Of a stretch of 64,000 bases of DNA, positions 55,521-63,564 are shown one piece after another. The stretch's first letter is position 1, and each line of letters opens with the position of its first letter. The position numbers were made by a program, and so were the translations under genes. This DNA comes from JBCFBK01 sp038562555 (GTDB lineage: Bacteria > Bacteroidota > Bacteroidia > Bacteroidales > Prolixibacteraceae): contig JBCFBK010000003.1 in NCBI GenBank assembly GCA_038562555.1, positions 62,001-126,000 of the forward strand, read 5' to 3'. The notes under the pieces are model-generated. The model searched no databases. It was not told the DNA's origin and saw nothing but the letters and a program-made list of their open reading frames with translations.

Positions 55521-57596
55521 ACGAAAAGAATACTTATAATTTTATCTTGTTTCACAGGATTGAGCCTTATCCTGGGTGGATGCAGCGATTACCTTGACTC
55601 GGATTATCTGTTTGATGAGCGGATGTCCATGGAAGATGTTTTTACCAACGAGGATTATACCAATCAATGGCTGGCACGCGGTTATTCCTATATGGGAAAC
55701 GCTTACCTGCAGGATGTATGCAGTAAAAAGGATTATCCGTTCAATTTCGCCGACGACATGTATTTCGACGGCGAGAGTAACCGTTACGCGAACTGGAAAG
55801 CCGGCCAATACAGTGAAAGCGGCCTGAATGGTGAATCTCAGGGGATTTGGCAAAACGCTTACAAAGGGATTCGCCAGGTTTCCATCTTCCTGAATTACAT
55901 TGATATGAATAAGGAATTTAGTGAGCAGGAGATTGCCGACATGAAAGGGCAGGCGCACTTCTTAAGAGCCTATTACTACTGGATCATGCTTCGCACCTAT
56001 GGTCCTGTGCCTATTGTCCCCGACGAAGGTATTGATTACACAAAAGAGTATGATGAAGTGGCGCAGCCGCGTAATACCTATGACGAATGCGTGGACTATA
56101 TCACGAAAGAACTGGTTACGGCAGCCGAAACGCTTCCGCTTCAACGCTCGGTAGAAGCATTAGCCCGTCCTTCCCGGGGAGCGGCCCTGGCGCTTCGGGC
56201 CAAAGTGTTATTGTTCGGGGCCAGCCCGTTATTCAACGGAAAGGCGCCGGTCGAGGTGGCTGCCGCCCTCGTAGACAAACAGGGCAGACGCTTGCTGCCG
56301 GAAACATACGATGAATCAAAATGGGCCAAAGCTGCCGCCGCTGCTAAGGATGTGATGGATTTGAATTTCTATTCACTCCATGTCTCCTATCGCAAAGACA
56401 CCGAAACCATTGGCTATCCGGCAACCGTCACGCCCCCTTACGACGCGAACTTCTCCGACAAGGACTGGCCGGATGGCTGGAAAAACATAGACCCGTTCGA
56501 ATCGTATCGTTCTTTGTTTAACGGAGAGGTGACTGCCAGTGAAAATCAGGAACTTATTTTTACCAGGGGGCAGAATAGCCCGAATGAGAATATAGCAGCT
56601 ATGGTGCTTCATCAGCTGCCGCGAACATGGGGTAAAGGATATAATTCGCATGCCATGACACAAAAGCAAGTCGATGCATACTATATGGCTGATGGCACCG
56701 ATGCGCCGGGCATGAACTCCATGTATGCCAACCTGTCCGGATACGCCGGCCGGTACGATAGCCGCCCGCGTGCAGCAGGGTATGTGACGGCAGCGGAACT
56801 GGCGGAATATCCTGAGTTGGGTGTTCAGGGGACGGGTGTTTCCAAACAATATGCGGAGCGTGAGCCCCGTTTCTATGCATCGGTGGCTTATAACGGCAGT
56901 ACCTGGTATTTCCTGAATGCCCAAGAAAGTGCGGAGGAACAGAAAAACAAACAAATATTCTACTACCGGGGCGAAGATAACGGATATAAGATCAGCTACT
57001 CGCTGCTCACGGGTATAGGCATAAAGAAATACGTGCATCCGGACGATATCAGTTTAATAGGAGGCTCCTATAACAGAGATCGTATACGGGAAAAAGTAGA
57101 CCCGGCTCTCCGTTATGGAGAAATATTGTTGATCTACGCGGAAGCATTGAATGAACTGGCCGGAAATTACAGCATTCCCTCGTGGGATGGCAGCAAGGTA
57201 CACACGGTAGGCCGCGACGTCTCCGAGATGAAGAAAGGCATTCAGCCCATTCGGATCCGCGCCGGGATATCCGACTATACAGACGATGTATATGCCGATG
57301 CCGACCGGTTCCGTGTGAAATTGAAACGTGAGCGCCAGATCGAGCTCTTTGCCGAAGGATGCCGCTATTTTGATATACGCCGCTGGATGGATGTTCCGGT
57401 TGAGGAGGCGGCCTCTGTTTATGGTTGCAACATCTATTGCGGTAAAGAAATGGCTGATCTTTACCACACCCCTGTCGAGGTTCCTTCTTTGGCGCCTGTA
57501 TTTTCCCTGAAACTGTGGCTATGGCCCATTCACTATACGGAATTGAAACGTAACAAGGAATTGACCCAAAACCCGGGTTGGACTTATCCTGAATAA
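55446..57596 (+). CDS. susD: SusD-family glycan-binding lipoprotein 4 with N-terminal extension
   Basis: A 716-residue lipoprotein, longer than the usual 500-600. The first 27 residues (MKNTIKREQRPNWFEALPSV and on to RTTK) are a polar extension coded by a palindromic repeat. The true signal follows (ILIILSCFTGLSLILGGC, lipobox LGGC near residue 46) with mature start SDYLDSDYLFDERMSMEDVF. SusD motifs: KGQAHFLRAYYYWIMLRTYG, RYGEILLIYAEALNELAGNY, KRERQIELFAEGCRYFDIRR and LWPIHYTELKRNKELTQNPG. It pairs with SusC4. The same N-terminal extension appears on the next gene. Confidence 0.93.
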   Translation: MKNTIKREQRPNWFEALPSVSISRTTKRILIILSCFTGLSLILGGCSDYLDSDYLFDERMSMEDVFTNEDYTNQWLARGYSYMGNAYLQDVCSKKDYPFNFADDMYFDGESNRYANWKAGQYSESGLNGESQGIWQNAYKGIRQVSIFLNYIDMNKEFSEQEIADMKGQAHFLRAYYYWIMLRTYGPVPIVPDEGIDYTKEYDEVAQPRNTYDECVDYITKELVTAAETLPLQRSVEALARPSRGAALALRAKVLLFGASPLFNGKAPVEVAAALVDKQGRRLLPETYDESKWAKAAAAAKDVMDLNFYSLHVSYRKDTETIGYPATVTPPYDANFSDKDWPDGWKNIDPFESYRSLFNGEVTASENQELIFTRGQNSPNENIAAMVLHQLPRTWGKGYNSHAMTQKQVDAYYMADGTDAPGMNSMYANLSGYAGRYDSRPRAAGYVTAAELAEYPELGVQGTGVSKQYAEREPRFYASVAYNGSTWYFLNAQESAEEQKNKQIFYYRGEDNGYKISYSLLTGIGIKKYVHPDDISLIGGSYNRDRIREKVDPALRYGEILLIYAEALNELAGNYSIPSWDGSKVHTVGRDVSEMKKGIQPIRIRAGISDYTDDVYADADRFRVKLKRERQIELFAEGCRYFDIRRWMDVPVEEAASVYGCNIYCGKEMADLYHTPVEVPSLAPVFSLKLWLWPIHYTELKRNKELTQNPGWTYPE

Positions 57597-57615
57597 TTTT
57601 TTATAATTAGGAAGA

Positions 57616-57690
57616 ATGAAAAATACGATTAAGAGAGAGCAGAGCTCAAACTTGTTTGAAGCTCTGCCGAACGAGAGTATTTTGCGCGCA
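57616..57690 (+). repeat. Palindromic coding repeat, copy B (start of the DUF4973 gene)
   Basis: Partner of the repeat at 55446. Arms GCAGAGCTCAAAC and GTTTGAAGCTCTGC pair except for one bulged A, with a 2-base centre. Direct orientation relative to copy A; 2170 bases apart. Confidence 0.75.
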
Positions 57691-58686
57691 GCGAAAAATG
57701 TCTGTTTTCTGTTTTTAGCCATGGTAACAGCGATATGCTATGTATCATGTAATAATGAGTGGGAAGATGAGCAATATGTGCAGTTAGCCTCATTCAAAGC
57801 CGAGCCCGGTTCGAATGGCGTAACTTCTACCTATTTGCGTTATTACCCCGAAGGGAATGTGACCTATCAGCTTCCGGTGATCATGAGCGGCTCAACACCG
57901 AACGCTAAAAACCGTACCATACGTATCGGTTTGGACCTCGACACATTAGCCATCATGAACATGGAACAATATGGACACCGTGAGGAACTTTATTTCAAGG
58001 CGCTGGATCCCAAATATTACAGCATTCCGGAAACATTAGAGATACCCGCTGGTGAATCAACTGGCTTATTGCCCATTCAATTTACCTTGGGTGATCTTGA
58101 CCAGTCCGACAAGTGGGTATTGCCCCTGATGATCCTCGATGAGCCGTCGGACAACTATGAGGTTAATCCCCGCAAATACTACCGGCGAGCTCTCCTGCTT
58201 ATCAGCCCGTTTAACGATTATTCGGGCACGTACAGCGGCACGTTATACAAGATAGTTCTGGAAGGAGATACCAAGAATCCGCTGACTTTGAGCAGCCACA
58301 GAACGTATGTGGCGGATGATAAAACCATTTTTATCTACGCGGGGAACAGAAACATCGATTCTCAGGATCGCAAACTGTATAAGATTTTTATCGAATTTAC
58401 CGACGAAAGAATAGACCTCCTGACTAAGAAGTTGAGGCTTTACACAGATAATCCGGAGATCAATCTTAAGGTGGTCGGACAGCCGGGTTACTCAGTAGAG
58501 GAAGCAATGGATGTAACAAAGCCCTATCTGAAACATATCTACGTCACCCTTAATCTGGCATATGAGTTCGTAGATTATACCACAGTCCCGGGAAATGTGC
58601 TACATTATTCGGTTTCAGGTTCATTGTCAATGCAACGCGATCTGAACACCCTGATACCGGACGAAGATCAGCAGATTCAATGGTAG
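57616..58686 (+). CDS. DUF4973/DUF1735-type PUL lipoprotein with the same N-terminal extension
   Basis: A 356-residue lipoprotein. Residues 1-27 (MKNTIKREQSSNLFEALPNE and on to RAAK) match the start of SusD4. The signal then runs VCFLFLAMVTAICYVSC (Cys near 46). The body has a DUF4973-type first part (YVQLASFKAEPGSNGVTSTY, YLRYYPEGNVTYQLPVIMSG) and a DUF1735-like core, and ends LIPDEDQQIQW, a typical C-terminus for this family. Such genes follow susD in many PULs and are thought to be surface glycan-binding proteins. It starts 20 bases after susD4. Confidence 0.8.
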   Translation: MKNTIKREQSSNLFEALPNESILRAAKNVCFLFLAMVTAICYVSCNNEWEDEQYVQLASFKAEPGSNGVTSTYLRYYPEGNVTYQLPVIMSGSTPNAKNRTIRIGLDLDTLAIMNMEQYGHREELYFKALDPKYYSIPETLEIPAGESTGLLPIQFTLGDLDQSDKWVLPLMILDEPSDNYEVNPRKYYRRALLLISPFNDYSGTYSGTLYKIVLEGDTKNPLTLSSHRTYVADDKTIFIYAGNRNIDSQDRKLYKIFIEFTDERIDLLTKKLRLYTDNPEINLKVVGQPGYSVEEAMDVTKPYLKHIYVTLNLAYEFVDYTTVPGNVLHYSVSGSLSMQRDLNTLIPDEDQQIQW

Positions 58687-58704
58687 GGGGAAATCTTGCT
58701 TTAT

Positions 58705-58741
58705 ATATTGGGTTGCCGCCGATTCTCAGGCAATCCAATAT
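58705..58741 (+). terminator. Hairpin after the DUF4973 gene
   Basis: Thirteen-base stem ATATTGGGTTGCC/GGCAATCCAATAT with one G-U wobble and an 11-base loop, 19 bases after the stop. No U-tract follows, so it may be an mRNA-protecting or partial terminator structure. Confidence 0.6.
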
Positions 58742-58763
58742 AACGGTGATCACAGAAAATACG

Positions 58764-58866
58764 ATGAAAATGAATATGTTCTGGCTATACAGTTCGAAGT
58801 TTTTTAATCCTGGAACGCAAAATCAACACGCAGGTACCTGATGAAGATCAGGCCATCGAGTGGTAA
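58764..58866 (+). pseudogene. Remnant of a second DUF4973-like lipoprotein gene
   Basis: The frame at 58804-58866 reads LILERKINTQVPDEDQAIEW and stop, a close match to the C-terminus of the gene just upstream (MQRDLNTLIPDEDQQIQW). An ATG at 58764 opens MKMNMFWLYSSKFF in another frame, which could be the start of the lost gene. Almost all of the gene is deleted. Confidence 0.65.
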
Positions 58867-59023
58867 AAAAGAATTATTCTGATGCGGAGGGAGGTACTGA
58901 AAAGTATCCCCCTCTATGCATATCCGGTTCGAAATTTTGTCTTGACGATGAGTAACTGCCGGGGTCCGGCTGTATAAACAACGAAACGAAGGATTATTTT
59001 TTAAGAAATAAATAAAGTTAAAG

Positions 59024-61522
59024 ATGAAGAGAAAAAGATTTTTTGTATTGGCATTGTTGCTTGCAGGAATGGCCGGTGTATCCTGCACCCCAAAGGCTCA
59101 TGTTGAAAAAGAGGCAGCCACGACCGGGCTTCGGGCTCCTGCTTATCCGCTGGTGACCATTGATCCTTATACCAGTGCGTGGGCGACAACCGACCAGTTA
59201 TTTGACGGACCGGTGAAGCATTGGACCGGAAAAGAGCATCCGCTCATCGGCGCGATTCGCGTTGACGGACAGGTTTACCGGTTCCTCGGAAAAGAAAATG
59301 TCCCGCTTAAAACAGTCATTCCCATGGCCGGCGAAGAAGCGTGGGAAGCCAGGTACACCCTGAAAAAACCGGGAAGAGGCTGGGAGAAAACCGGCTTTAA
59401 CGACGGCTCCTGGACCTTGGGCCGAGGCGCCTTTGGAACGAACGACATGCCAGCACTCGAGACTCCCTGGCAAACGAAAGATATCTGGCTGCGCCGGGAG
59501 TTTACTCTTTCGGAAGTACCGGAAGGAGAAGTTTACCTGAACTATTCGCATGATGATATTTTCGAGCTGTACCTGAATGGCCGCCAACTCGTCAAAACAG
59601 ATTATGAATGGAAAAATGGTGTGGTTCTAAAACTGGATAAGAACCTGTTGAAAGCGGGCGAAGAAAATGTGATCGCAGCCCATTGCCACAACCGCACCGG
59701 TGGCGGGTATGTGGACTTCGGCTTATTTACCGATCCTGACCAGCAGGAAGCTTTTGCGCAGCCGGCCGCTCAGAAAGCGGTGGCCTTGTCGGCCACATCG
59801 ACTGTTTATACCTTTGTCTGCGGTTCCGTCGACCTGCGCTTGCAGTTTACTTCGCCGCTGCTCCCCGGAGACCTGGATCTGCTCTCGCGCCCGGTCAACT
59901 ACATCAGTTACGAAGTGGTTGCCAACGACGGCGGGAAACATGATGTCCAACTCTATTTTGAAGGTACCCCGCAATGGGCGGTGAACGAACTGAGCCAGGA
60001 GGTTGAGCTTGGAAAGGGTCGGGCAGGTCATGTCAGCTATGTAAAAACCGGAACCACCGAACAGCCGGTTCTGCAAAAAAAAGGAGATAATGTCAGGATC
60101 GACTGGGGATACTTTTATCTGGCTGCGCCCGGTGAAAAACAAACCGTGGGCGTTTCGGAAAATTATGCCGCACCGAAGAATGCTTTTGTGCAAAACGGAA
60201 CTGTGGAGGCGGGACCAGACAAACTGACGGCCAGAATGAGTAAAGCAATGCCGGCGATGGTGGTTGTGGATGCTTTGGGTGAAGTTTCAGATAAACCTGC
60301 GGGCGGATATGTGATGATCGGCTATGACGACCTGGAGTCAATCCAGTATTTTGGCACTAATCTGAAGGGTTGGTGGACCAAAAACGGCACGGTGACGATG
60401 GACCAGGCTCTGCAGGACGCAGCCGGCGATTATGCAGACGTAATGAAACGCTGCACGGAAATGGATAATCGGGTGTGGGAAGAGACCAAGGCTGCCGGCG
60501 GTAAAAACTATGCCGATCTGTGCGTGCTGGCCTTCCGGCAGAGCATCGCTGCTCATAAACTGGTGAAAGACACGGCGGGAACGATTCTTTTCCTTTCAAA
60601 GGAAAACTTCAGCAATGGCTCGATCGGGACGGTCGATGTGACTTACCCCTCAGCGCCCCTGTTCCTGAAATATAATCCCGACCTGCTGAAAGGAATGCTG
60701 AACCCGATTTTCTATTACTCGGAAAGCGGGAAGTGGACCAAGCCTTTCGCGGCCCATGATGTAGGTACTTACCCGCTGGCTAACGGACAAACCTATGGCG
60801 GCGACATGCCGGTAGAGGAAAGCGGGAATATGCTGATCCTGACTACTGCTATCGCCCATGCAGAAGGAAATGCCGACTATGCGCAGCAACACTGGGAAGT
60901 ACTGACGACCTGGGCCGATTACCTGCTGGAGAATGGACTTGATCCGGAAAATCAGCTTTGCACCGACGATTTTGCCGGTCATTTTGCACACAATGTAAAT
61001 CTGTCGGTCAAAGCGATTATGGGTATTGCCGGCTATGGACATCTGGCCGCGATGCTGGGTAAAAATGACGTGGCTGAAAAATATACGGCCGAAGCAAAAC
61101 GGATGGCCGGCGAATGGGTGAAGATGGCCGACGACGGTGACCACTACCGCTTAACCTTCGATCAGCCGGGAACCTGGAGTCAGAAGTACAACCTGGTATG
61201 GGACAAGTTGCTTGGACTAAATATTTTCCCCAAAGAAGTTGCACAGAAGGAACTGGCTTATTACCTTACCAGGCAAAATGCGTACGGCTTGCCGCTCGAC
61301 AACCGGAGGACCTATACCAAGAGCGACTGGATCGTCTGGACAGCCACCCTGGCCGATGACCAGACGACTTTCCAAAAGTTCATTGATCCCTTGCACAGGT
61401 TCGTAAATGAAACGCCCGACCGCGTGCCGATGAGCGACTGGTACGAAACGCCCGACGCCAAACAGGTAGGATTTCAGGCGAGGTCGGTAGTTGGGGGATA
61501 TTTTATAAAACTGTTGGAATAG
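59024..61522 (+). CDS. DUF4965/DUF1793 'glutaminase A-like' lipoprotein, copy 2
   Basis: An 832-residue lipoprotein with lipobox AGVSC (Cys21). It has the same order as copy 1 at 45899: LRAPAYPLVTIDPYTSAW, KHWTGKEHPLIGAIRVDGQV, inserted galactose-binding-like sandwich (SHDDIFELYLNGRQLVKTD), GYVMIGYDDLESIQYFGTNL, CTDDFAGHFAHNVNLSVKAI, and the end VPMSDWYETPDAKQVGFQAR. Most blocks are nearly identical to copy 1, so the two are close paralogues. It closes the plus-strand operon of PUL D. Likely periplasmic or surface; a glycan-active role is inferred from context, since a glutaminase would be out of place. Confidence 0.8.
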   Translation: MKRKRFFVLALLLAGMAGVSCTPKAHVEKEAATTGLRAPAYPLVTIDPYTSAWATTDQLFDGPVKHWTGKEHPLIGAIRVDGQVYRFLGKENVPLKTVIPMAGEEAWEARYTLKKPGRGWEKTGFNDGSWTLGRGAFGTNDMPALETPWQTKDIWLRREFTLSEVPEGEVYLNYSHDDIFELYLNGRQLVKTDYEWKNGVVLKLDKNLLKAGEENVIAAHCHNRTGGGYVDFGLFTDPDQQEAFAQPAAQKAVALSATSTVYTFVCGSVDLRLQFTSPLLPGDLDLLSRPVNYISYEVVANDGGKHDVQLYFEGTPQWAVNELSQEVELGKGRAGHVSYVKTGTTEQPVLQKKGDNVRIDWGYFYLAAPGEKQTVGVSENYAAPKNAFVQNGTVEAGPDKLTARMSKAMPAMVVVDALGEVSDKPAGGYVMIGYDDLESIQYFGTNLKGWWTKNGTVTMDQALQDAAGDYADVMKRCTEMDNRVWEETKAAGGKNYADLCVLAFRQSIAAHKLVKDTAGTILFLSKENFSNGSIGTVDVTYPSAPLFLKYNPDLLKGMLNPIFYYSESGKWTKPFAAHDVGTYPLANGQTYGGDMPVEESGNMLILTTAIAHAEGNADYAQQHWEVLTTWADYLLENGLDPENQLCTDDFAGHFAHNVNLSVKAIMGIAGYGHLAAMLGKNDVAEKYTAEAKRMAGEWVKMADDGDHYRLTFDQPGTWSQKYNLVWDKLLGLNIFPKEVAQKELAYYLTRQNAYGLPLDNRRTYTKSDWIVWTATLADDQTTFQKFIDPLHRFVNETPDRVPMSDWYETPDAKQVGFQARSVVGGYFIKLLE

Positions 61523-61526
61523 GATT

Positions 61527-61554
61527 TAGTCGTAAGTAGTTAGTCGTAAGTAGT
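61527..61554 (+). repeat. Tandem 14-base repeat
   Basis: TAGTCGTAAGTAGT occurs twice head to tail, five bases after the stop of the DUF4965 gene. Short repeats of this kind are common between Bacteroidota genes; function unknown. Confidence 0.8.
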
Positions 61555-61703
61555 AAGACAGGAGAAGGAGAATAAGCGGGAAACCGGAAGAATAGGTGGC
61601 ATGGTAGCAAGGTTTTTGGGTAGCTGGGTTATAAGATTGCTGTTTTACCTTTCAACCCTGCAACCTGGCAATCAGATGCAGAAATAGGTTTTATGGTATA
61701 GTT

Positions 61704-61734
61704 GCGGGGCTGTCACGATAACTGACGGCCCCGC
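61704..61734 (+). terminator. Terminator of PUL D
   Basis: Twelve-base stem GCGGGGCTGTCA/TGACGGCCCCGC with one G-U wobble, 7-base loop, followed by TTATTT. Confidence 0.8.
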
Positions 61735-61764
61735 TTATTTCCGCTTGCTCAAAGACCAAACACG

Positions 61765-61794
61765 GTTGCCCCTGATTAATTTTTAATACTTTTG
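61765..61794 (+). promoter_or_regulatory. Promoter of ECF sigma gene 3
   Basis: TACTTTTG (61787-61794) is a TAnnTTTG match; GTTG at 61765-61768, 18 bases upstream, is a near match to the TTTG -33 box. The ATG at 61837 is 42 bases further on. Confidence 0.65.
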
Positions 61795-61836
61795 CGTTAA
61801 AACCTAAATTCGCCGGATTTGTACAGCAAAAAAGAT

Positions 61837-62403
61837 ATGCAACGGGCAATTCAACCGGATTCGGTTGAATGGAATGTCAATACTTTTGAAAGACTGTATG
61901 ATGACTACTATCCGGCGCTTTGTTTATTTGCCAATAAATACCTCGGTGACTTAGACCTGTCAAGATCTCTGGTTCAGGAATTATTCGTGGATCTTTGGTT
62001 AAAACGGGAAAAACTTATTGTCGGAAAGGATTCGGTCAAATGCTATCTTTTTAAAGCAGTCCGGAATAAATCGATTGATTATTTAAGGGAATCGAAAAAG
62101 ACGGTCAGTTTATCCGCCGTTCCGGAATACAGTCTGAATTCTCCTTTCGAAGATAAGCTGGAAGAAGCTGAATTAAATGCACGCATTAATCAGTCAATCA
62201 GTGAACTGCCCGAGAAATGCCGGGAGATCTTTCTGTTGTGCCGTTTCGAAGGCCTGAAATATGGTCAGATTGCAGAAAAACTAAATATTTCAGTGAAGAC
62301 GGTCGAGATGCAGATGGGTATAGCATTGAAAAAAATGAAGGACAAACTGTCCGATTTACAGGTGATTAAGCTCATGGTGTGTATTTTCTGCAAAAAAAGA
62401 TGA
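61837..62403 (+). CDS. ECF RNA polymerase sigma factor 3
   Basis: A 188-residue sigma factor from ATG 61837; a TTG at 61819 is in frame but close to the promoter. Region 2: TFERLYDDYYPALCLFANKY, LSRSLVQELFVDLWLKREKL. Region 4: LPEKCREIFLLCRFEGLKYG, QIAEKLNISVKTVEMQMGIA. The C-terminal tail is Cys- and Lys-rich (MVCIFCKKR). It precedes a fecR gene and an STN-type susC, the third such set in the window. Confidence 0.93.
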   Translation: MQRAIQPDSVEWNVNTFERLYDDYYPALCLFANKYLGDLDLSRSLVQELFVDLWLKREKLIVGKDSVKCYLFKAVRNKSIDYLRESKKTVSLSAVPEYSLNSPFEDKLEEAELNARINQSISELPEKCREIFLLCRFEGLKYGQIAEKLNISVKTVEMQMGIALKKMKDKLSDLQVIKLMVCIFCKKR

Positions 62404-62460
62404 AAATCGTTACAGGGTATTGGTGTGAATTTCCGTCTATGGGTGTTAAATCCATGGAAC

Positions 62461-63468
62461 ATGATAAATACCGAACAAATACATGAGCTCATTATAAAAG
62501 AAATTTCAGGAAACGCCGGTGCTGAGGAAAGCCTGAAACTCAAAAACTGGCTTGCTGAGTCTGATGATAATCTGAAGGTCTATCAGGCAAGTCTAAAAAC
62601 CTGGAGTGTTGCTGAAACCTGGCTGGAGCCTGATCTCATTCAGCACGACAAACTAAAAATAGTCAGAGACGTCAATCAGCGGTTGGTCGCTCAGTCCTAT
62701 CGTACCAAGCGGCGTTCCCGTATTTATCTTGCCGCAGCCGTTCTGGCTTTCCCGATTGCCATGGCGCTAAGCTTTCTTTTCAATGATTCCTCTTCATCTG
62801 AGTCAGTTGATCAAACCATTGTCATGTCGGCTCCCGCCGGCCATATATCAAAATGTATGCTTCCCGACGGAACAGCCGTGTGGATCAATTCCGGCTCGCA
62901 GCTCTTATATAAGTCTTCCGGTTTTGACGGTAGAATACGGGAAGTCAGCCTCGATGGCGAAGCTTATTTTGAAGTGGTCAAAAATAAAAGCCGTCCCTTT
63001 TATGTCAGGACCGGTATAGCCGATGTAAAAGTGACCGGCACTTCGTTCAACCTGAAAGCAGATCACAAATCAAAAGCATTCGAAACTGTACTGACTGAAG
63101 GAAGCATTGAATTGCAGCTTGAAGGCAGGAATCCTGATCAAAGCATAAAACTTAAGCCGGGAGAAAAAGCTGTTTTTGATGCCGGTCAGAAAAAAATGCT
63201 GGTTCAGGAGGTGAACCCTGAGGTTTATTCTGCCTGGAGAAATGGCGAGATCATCTTTCAGGATGCTACCCTCAGCGACCTGATTATAGAACTGGAAAGG
63301 ATTTATGATGTCAAATTCAGGCTAAGCGATCCGGATCTCGGCAATTATCGTTTCCGGGGGATCTTTAGCTACGACAATAACCTGATCGGTGCACTGGAAA
63401 AGTTTAAGGTAACAGCACACATTGATTACTACATAAAGGATAAGGAAGTATGGCTAAGTAAAAAATAA
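62461..63468 (+). CDS. FecR-family anti-sigma factor 3
   Basis: A 335-residue anti-sigma factor from ATG 62461; a GTG at 62425 is in frame but gives an atypical start. Cytoplasmic part about residues 1-80, membrane segment near 86-104 (IYLAAAVLAFPIAMALSFLF), FecR domain (VWINSGSQLLYKSSGF, GEAYFEVVKNKSRPFYVRTG, VKVTGTSFNLKADHKS) and DUF4974 C-terminus (LSDLIIELERIYDVKFRLSD). Confidence 0.93.
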   Translation: MINTEQIHELIIKEISGNAGAEESLKLKNWLAESDDNLKVYQASLKTWSVAETWLEPDLIQHDKLKIVRDVNQRLVAQSYRTKRRSRIYLAAAVLAFPIAMALSFLFNDSSSSESVDQTIVMSAPAGHISKCMLPDGTAVWINSGSQLLYKSSGFDGRIREVSLDGEAYFEVVKNKSRPFYVRTGIADVKVTGTSFNLKADHKSKAFETVLTEGSIELQLEGRNPDQSIKLKPGEKAVFDAGQKKMLVQEVNPEVYSAWRNGEIIFQDATLSDLIIELERIYDVKFRLSDPDLGNYRFRGIFSYDNNLIGALEKFKVTAHIDYYIKDKEVWLSKK

Positions 63469-63475
63469 GAGTTGC

Positions 63476-63511
63476 AAAAAAAGAGGGAATAGGTAGTAGC
63501 ATTCCCTCTTT
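63476..63511 (-). terminator. Rho-independent terminator, minus strand
   Basis: Perfect 11-base stem AAAGAGGGAAT/ATTCCCTCTTT, 10-base loop, seven-residue U-tract on the minus strand. On the plus strand only three Ts follow, so plus-strand use (after fecR) would be weaker. Confidence 0.8.
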
Positions 63512-63551
63512 AAACCGATTGCAACGAATTGCTAAATCAATTTTAATGTTA
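63476..63551 (-). ncRNA. Predicted cis-antisense RNA over the susC5 leader (DonS-like)
   Basis: Minus-strand TAAATTTG (plus 63558-63565) ends on the A of the susC ATG, exactly as at PUL C. The terminator is a perfect 11-base stem (63480-63490/63501-63511, loop 63491-63500) followed on the minus strand by seven U residues (plus A-run 63476-63482). Expected length about 75 nt. It would pair with nearly the whole susC leader. No -33 box is evident. Confidence 0.6.
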
Positions 63552-63564
63552 AACATTCAAATTT

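Larger units (their letters stand above)
58687..59023. other. Intergenic region with hairpin and gene remnant
   Basis: A 337-base gap after the DUF4973 gene. It holds a strong hairpin (58705-58741) and the tail of a second DUF4973-like gene (58804-58866). From 58867 to 59023 nothing recognisable was found apart from the leader of the DUF4965 gene. Confidence 0.7.
61523..61836. other. Intergenic region between PUL D and PUL E
   Basis: A 314-base gap. It contains a 14-base tandem repeat (61527-61554), a strong terminator (61704-61734) and the ECF3 promoter (61787-61794). The stretch 61555-61700 has no ORF or structure that stands out. Confidence 0.7.

Noticed and set aside
61527..61554. Tandem 14-base repeat as a CRISPR or variable-number locus
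   Set aside because: Only two copies, no spacers and no cas genes; kept only as a short repeat.
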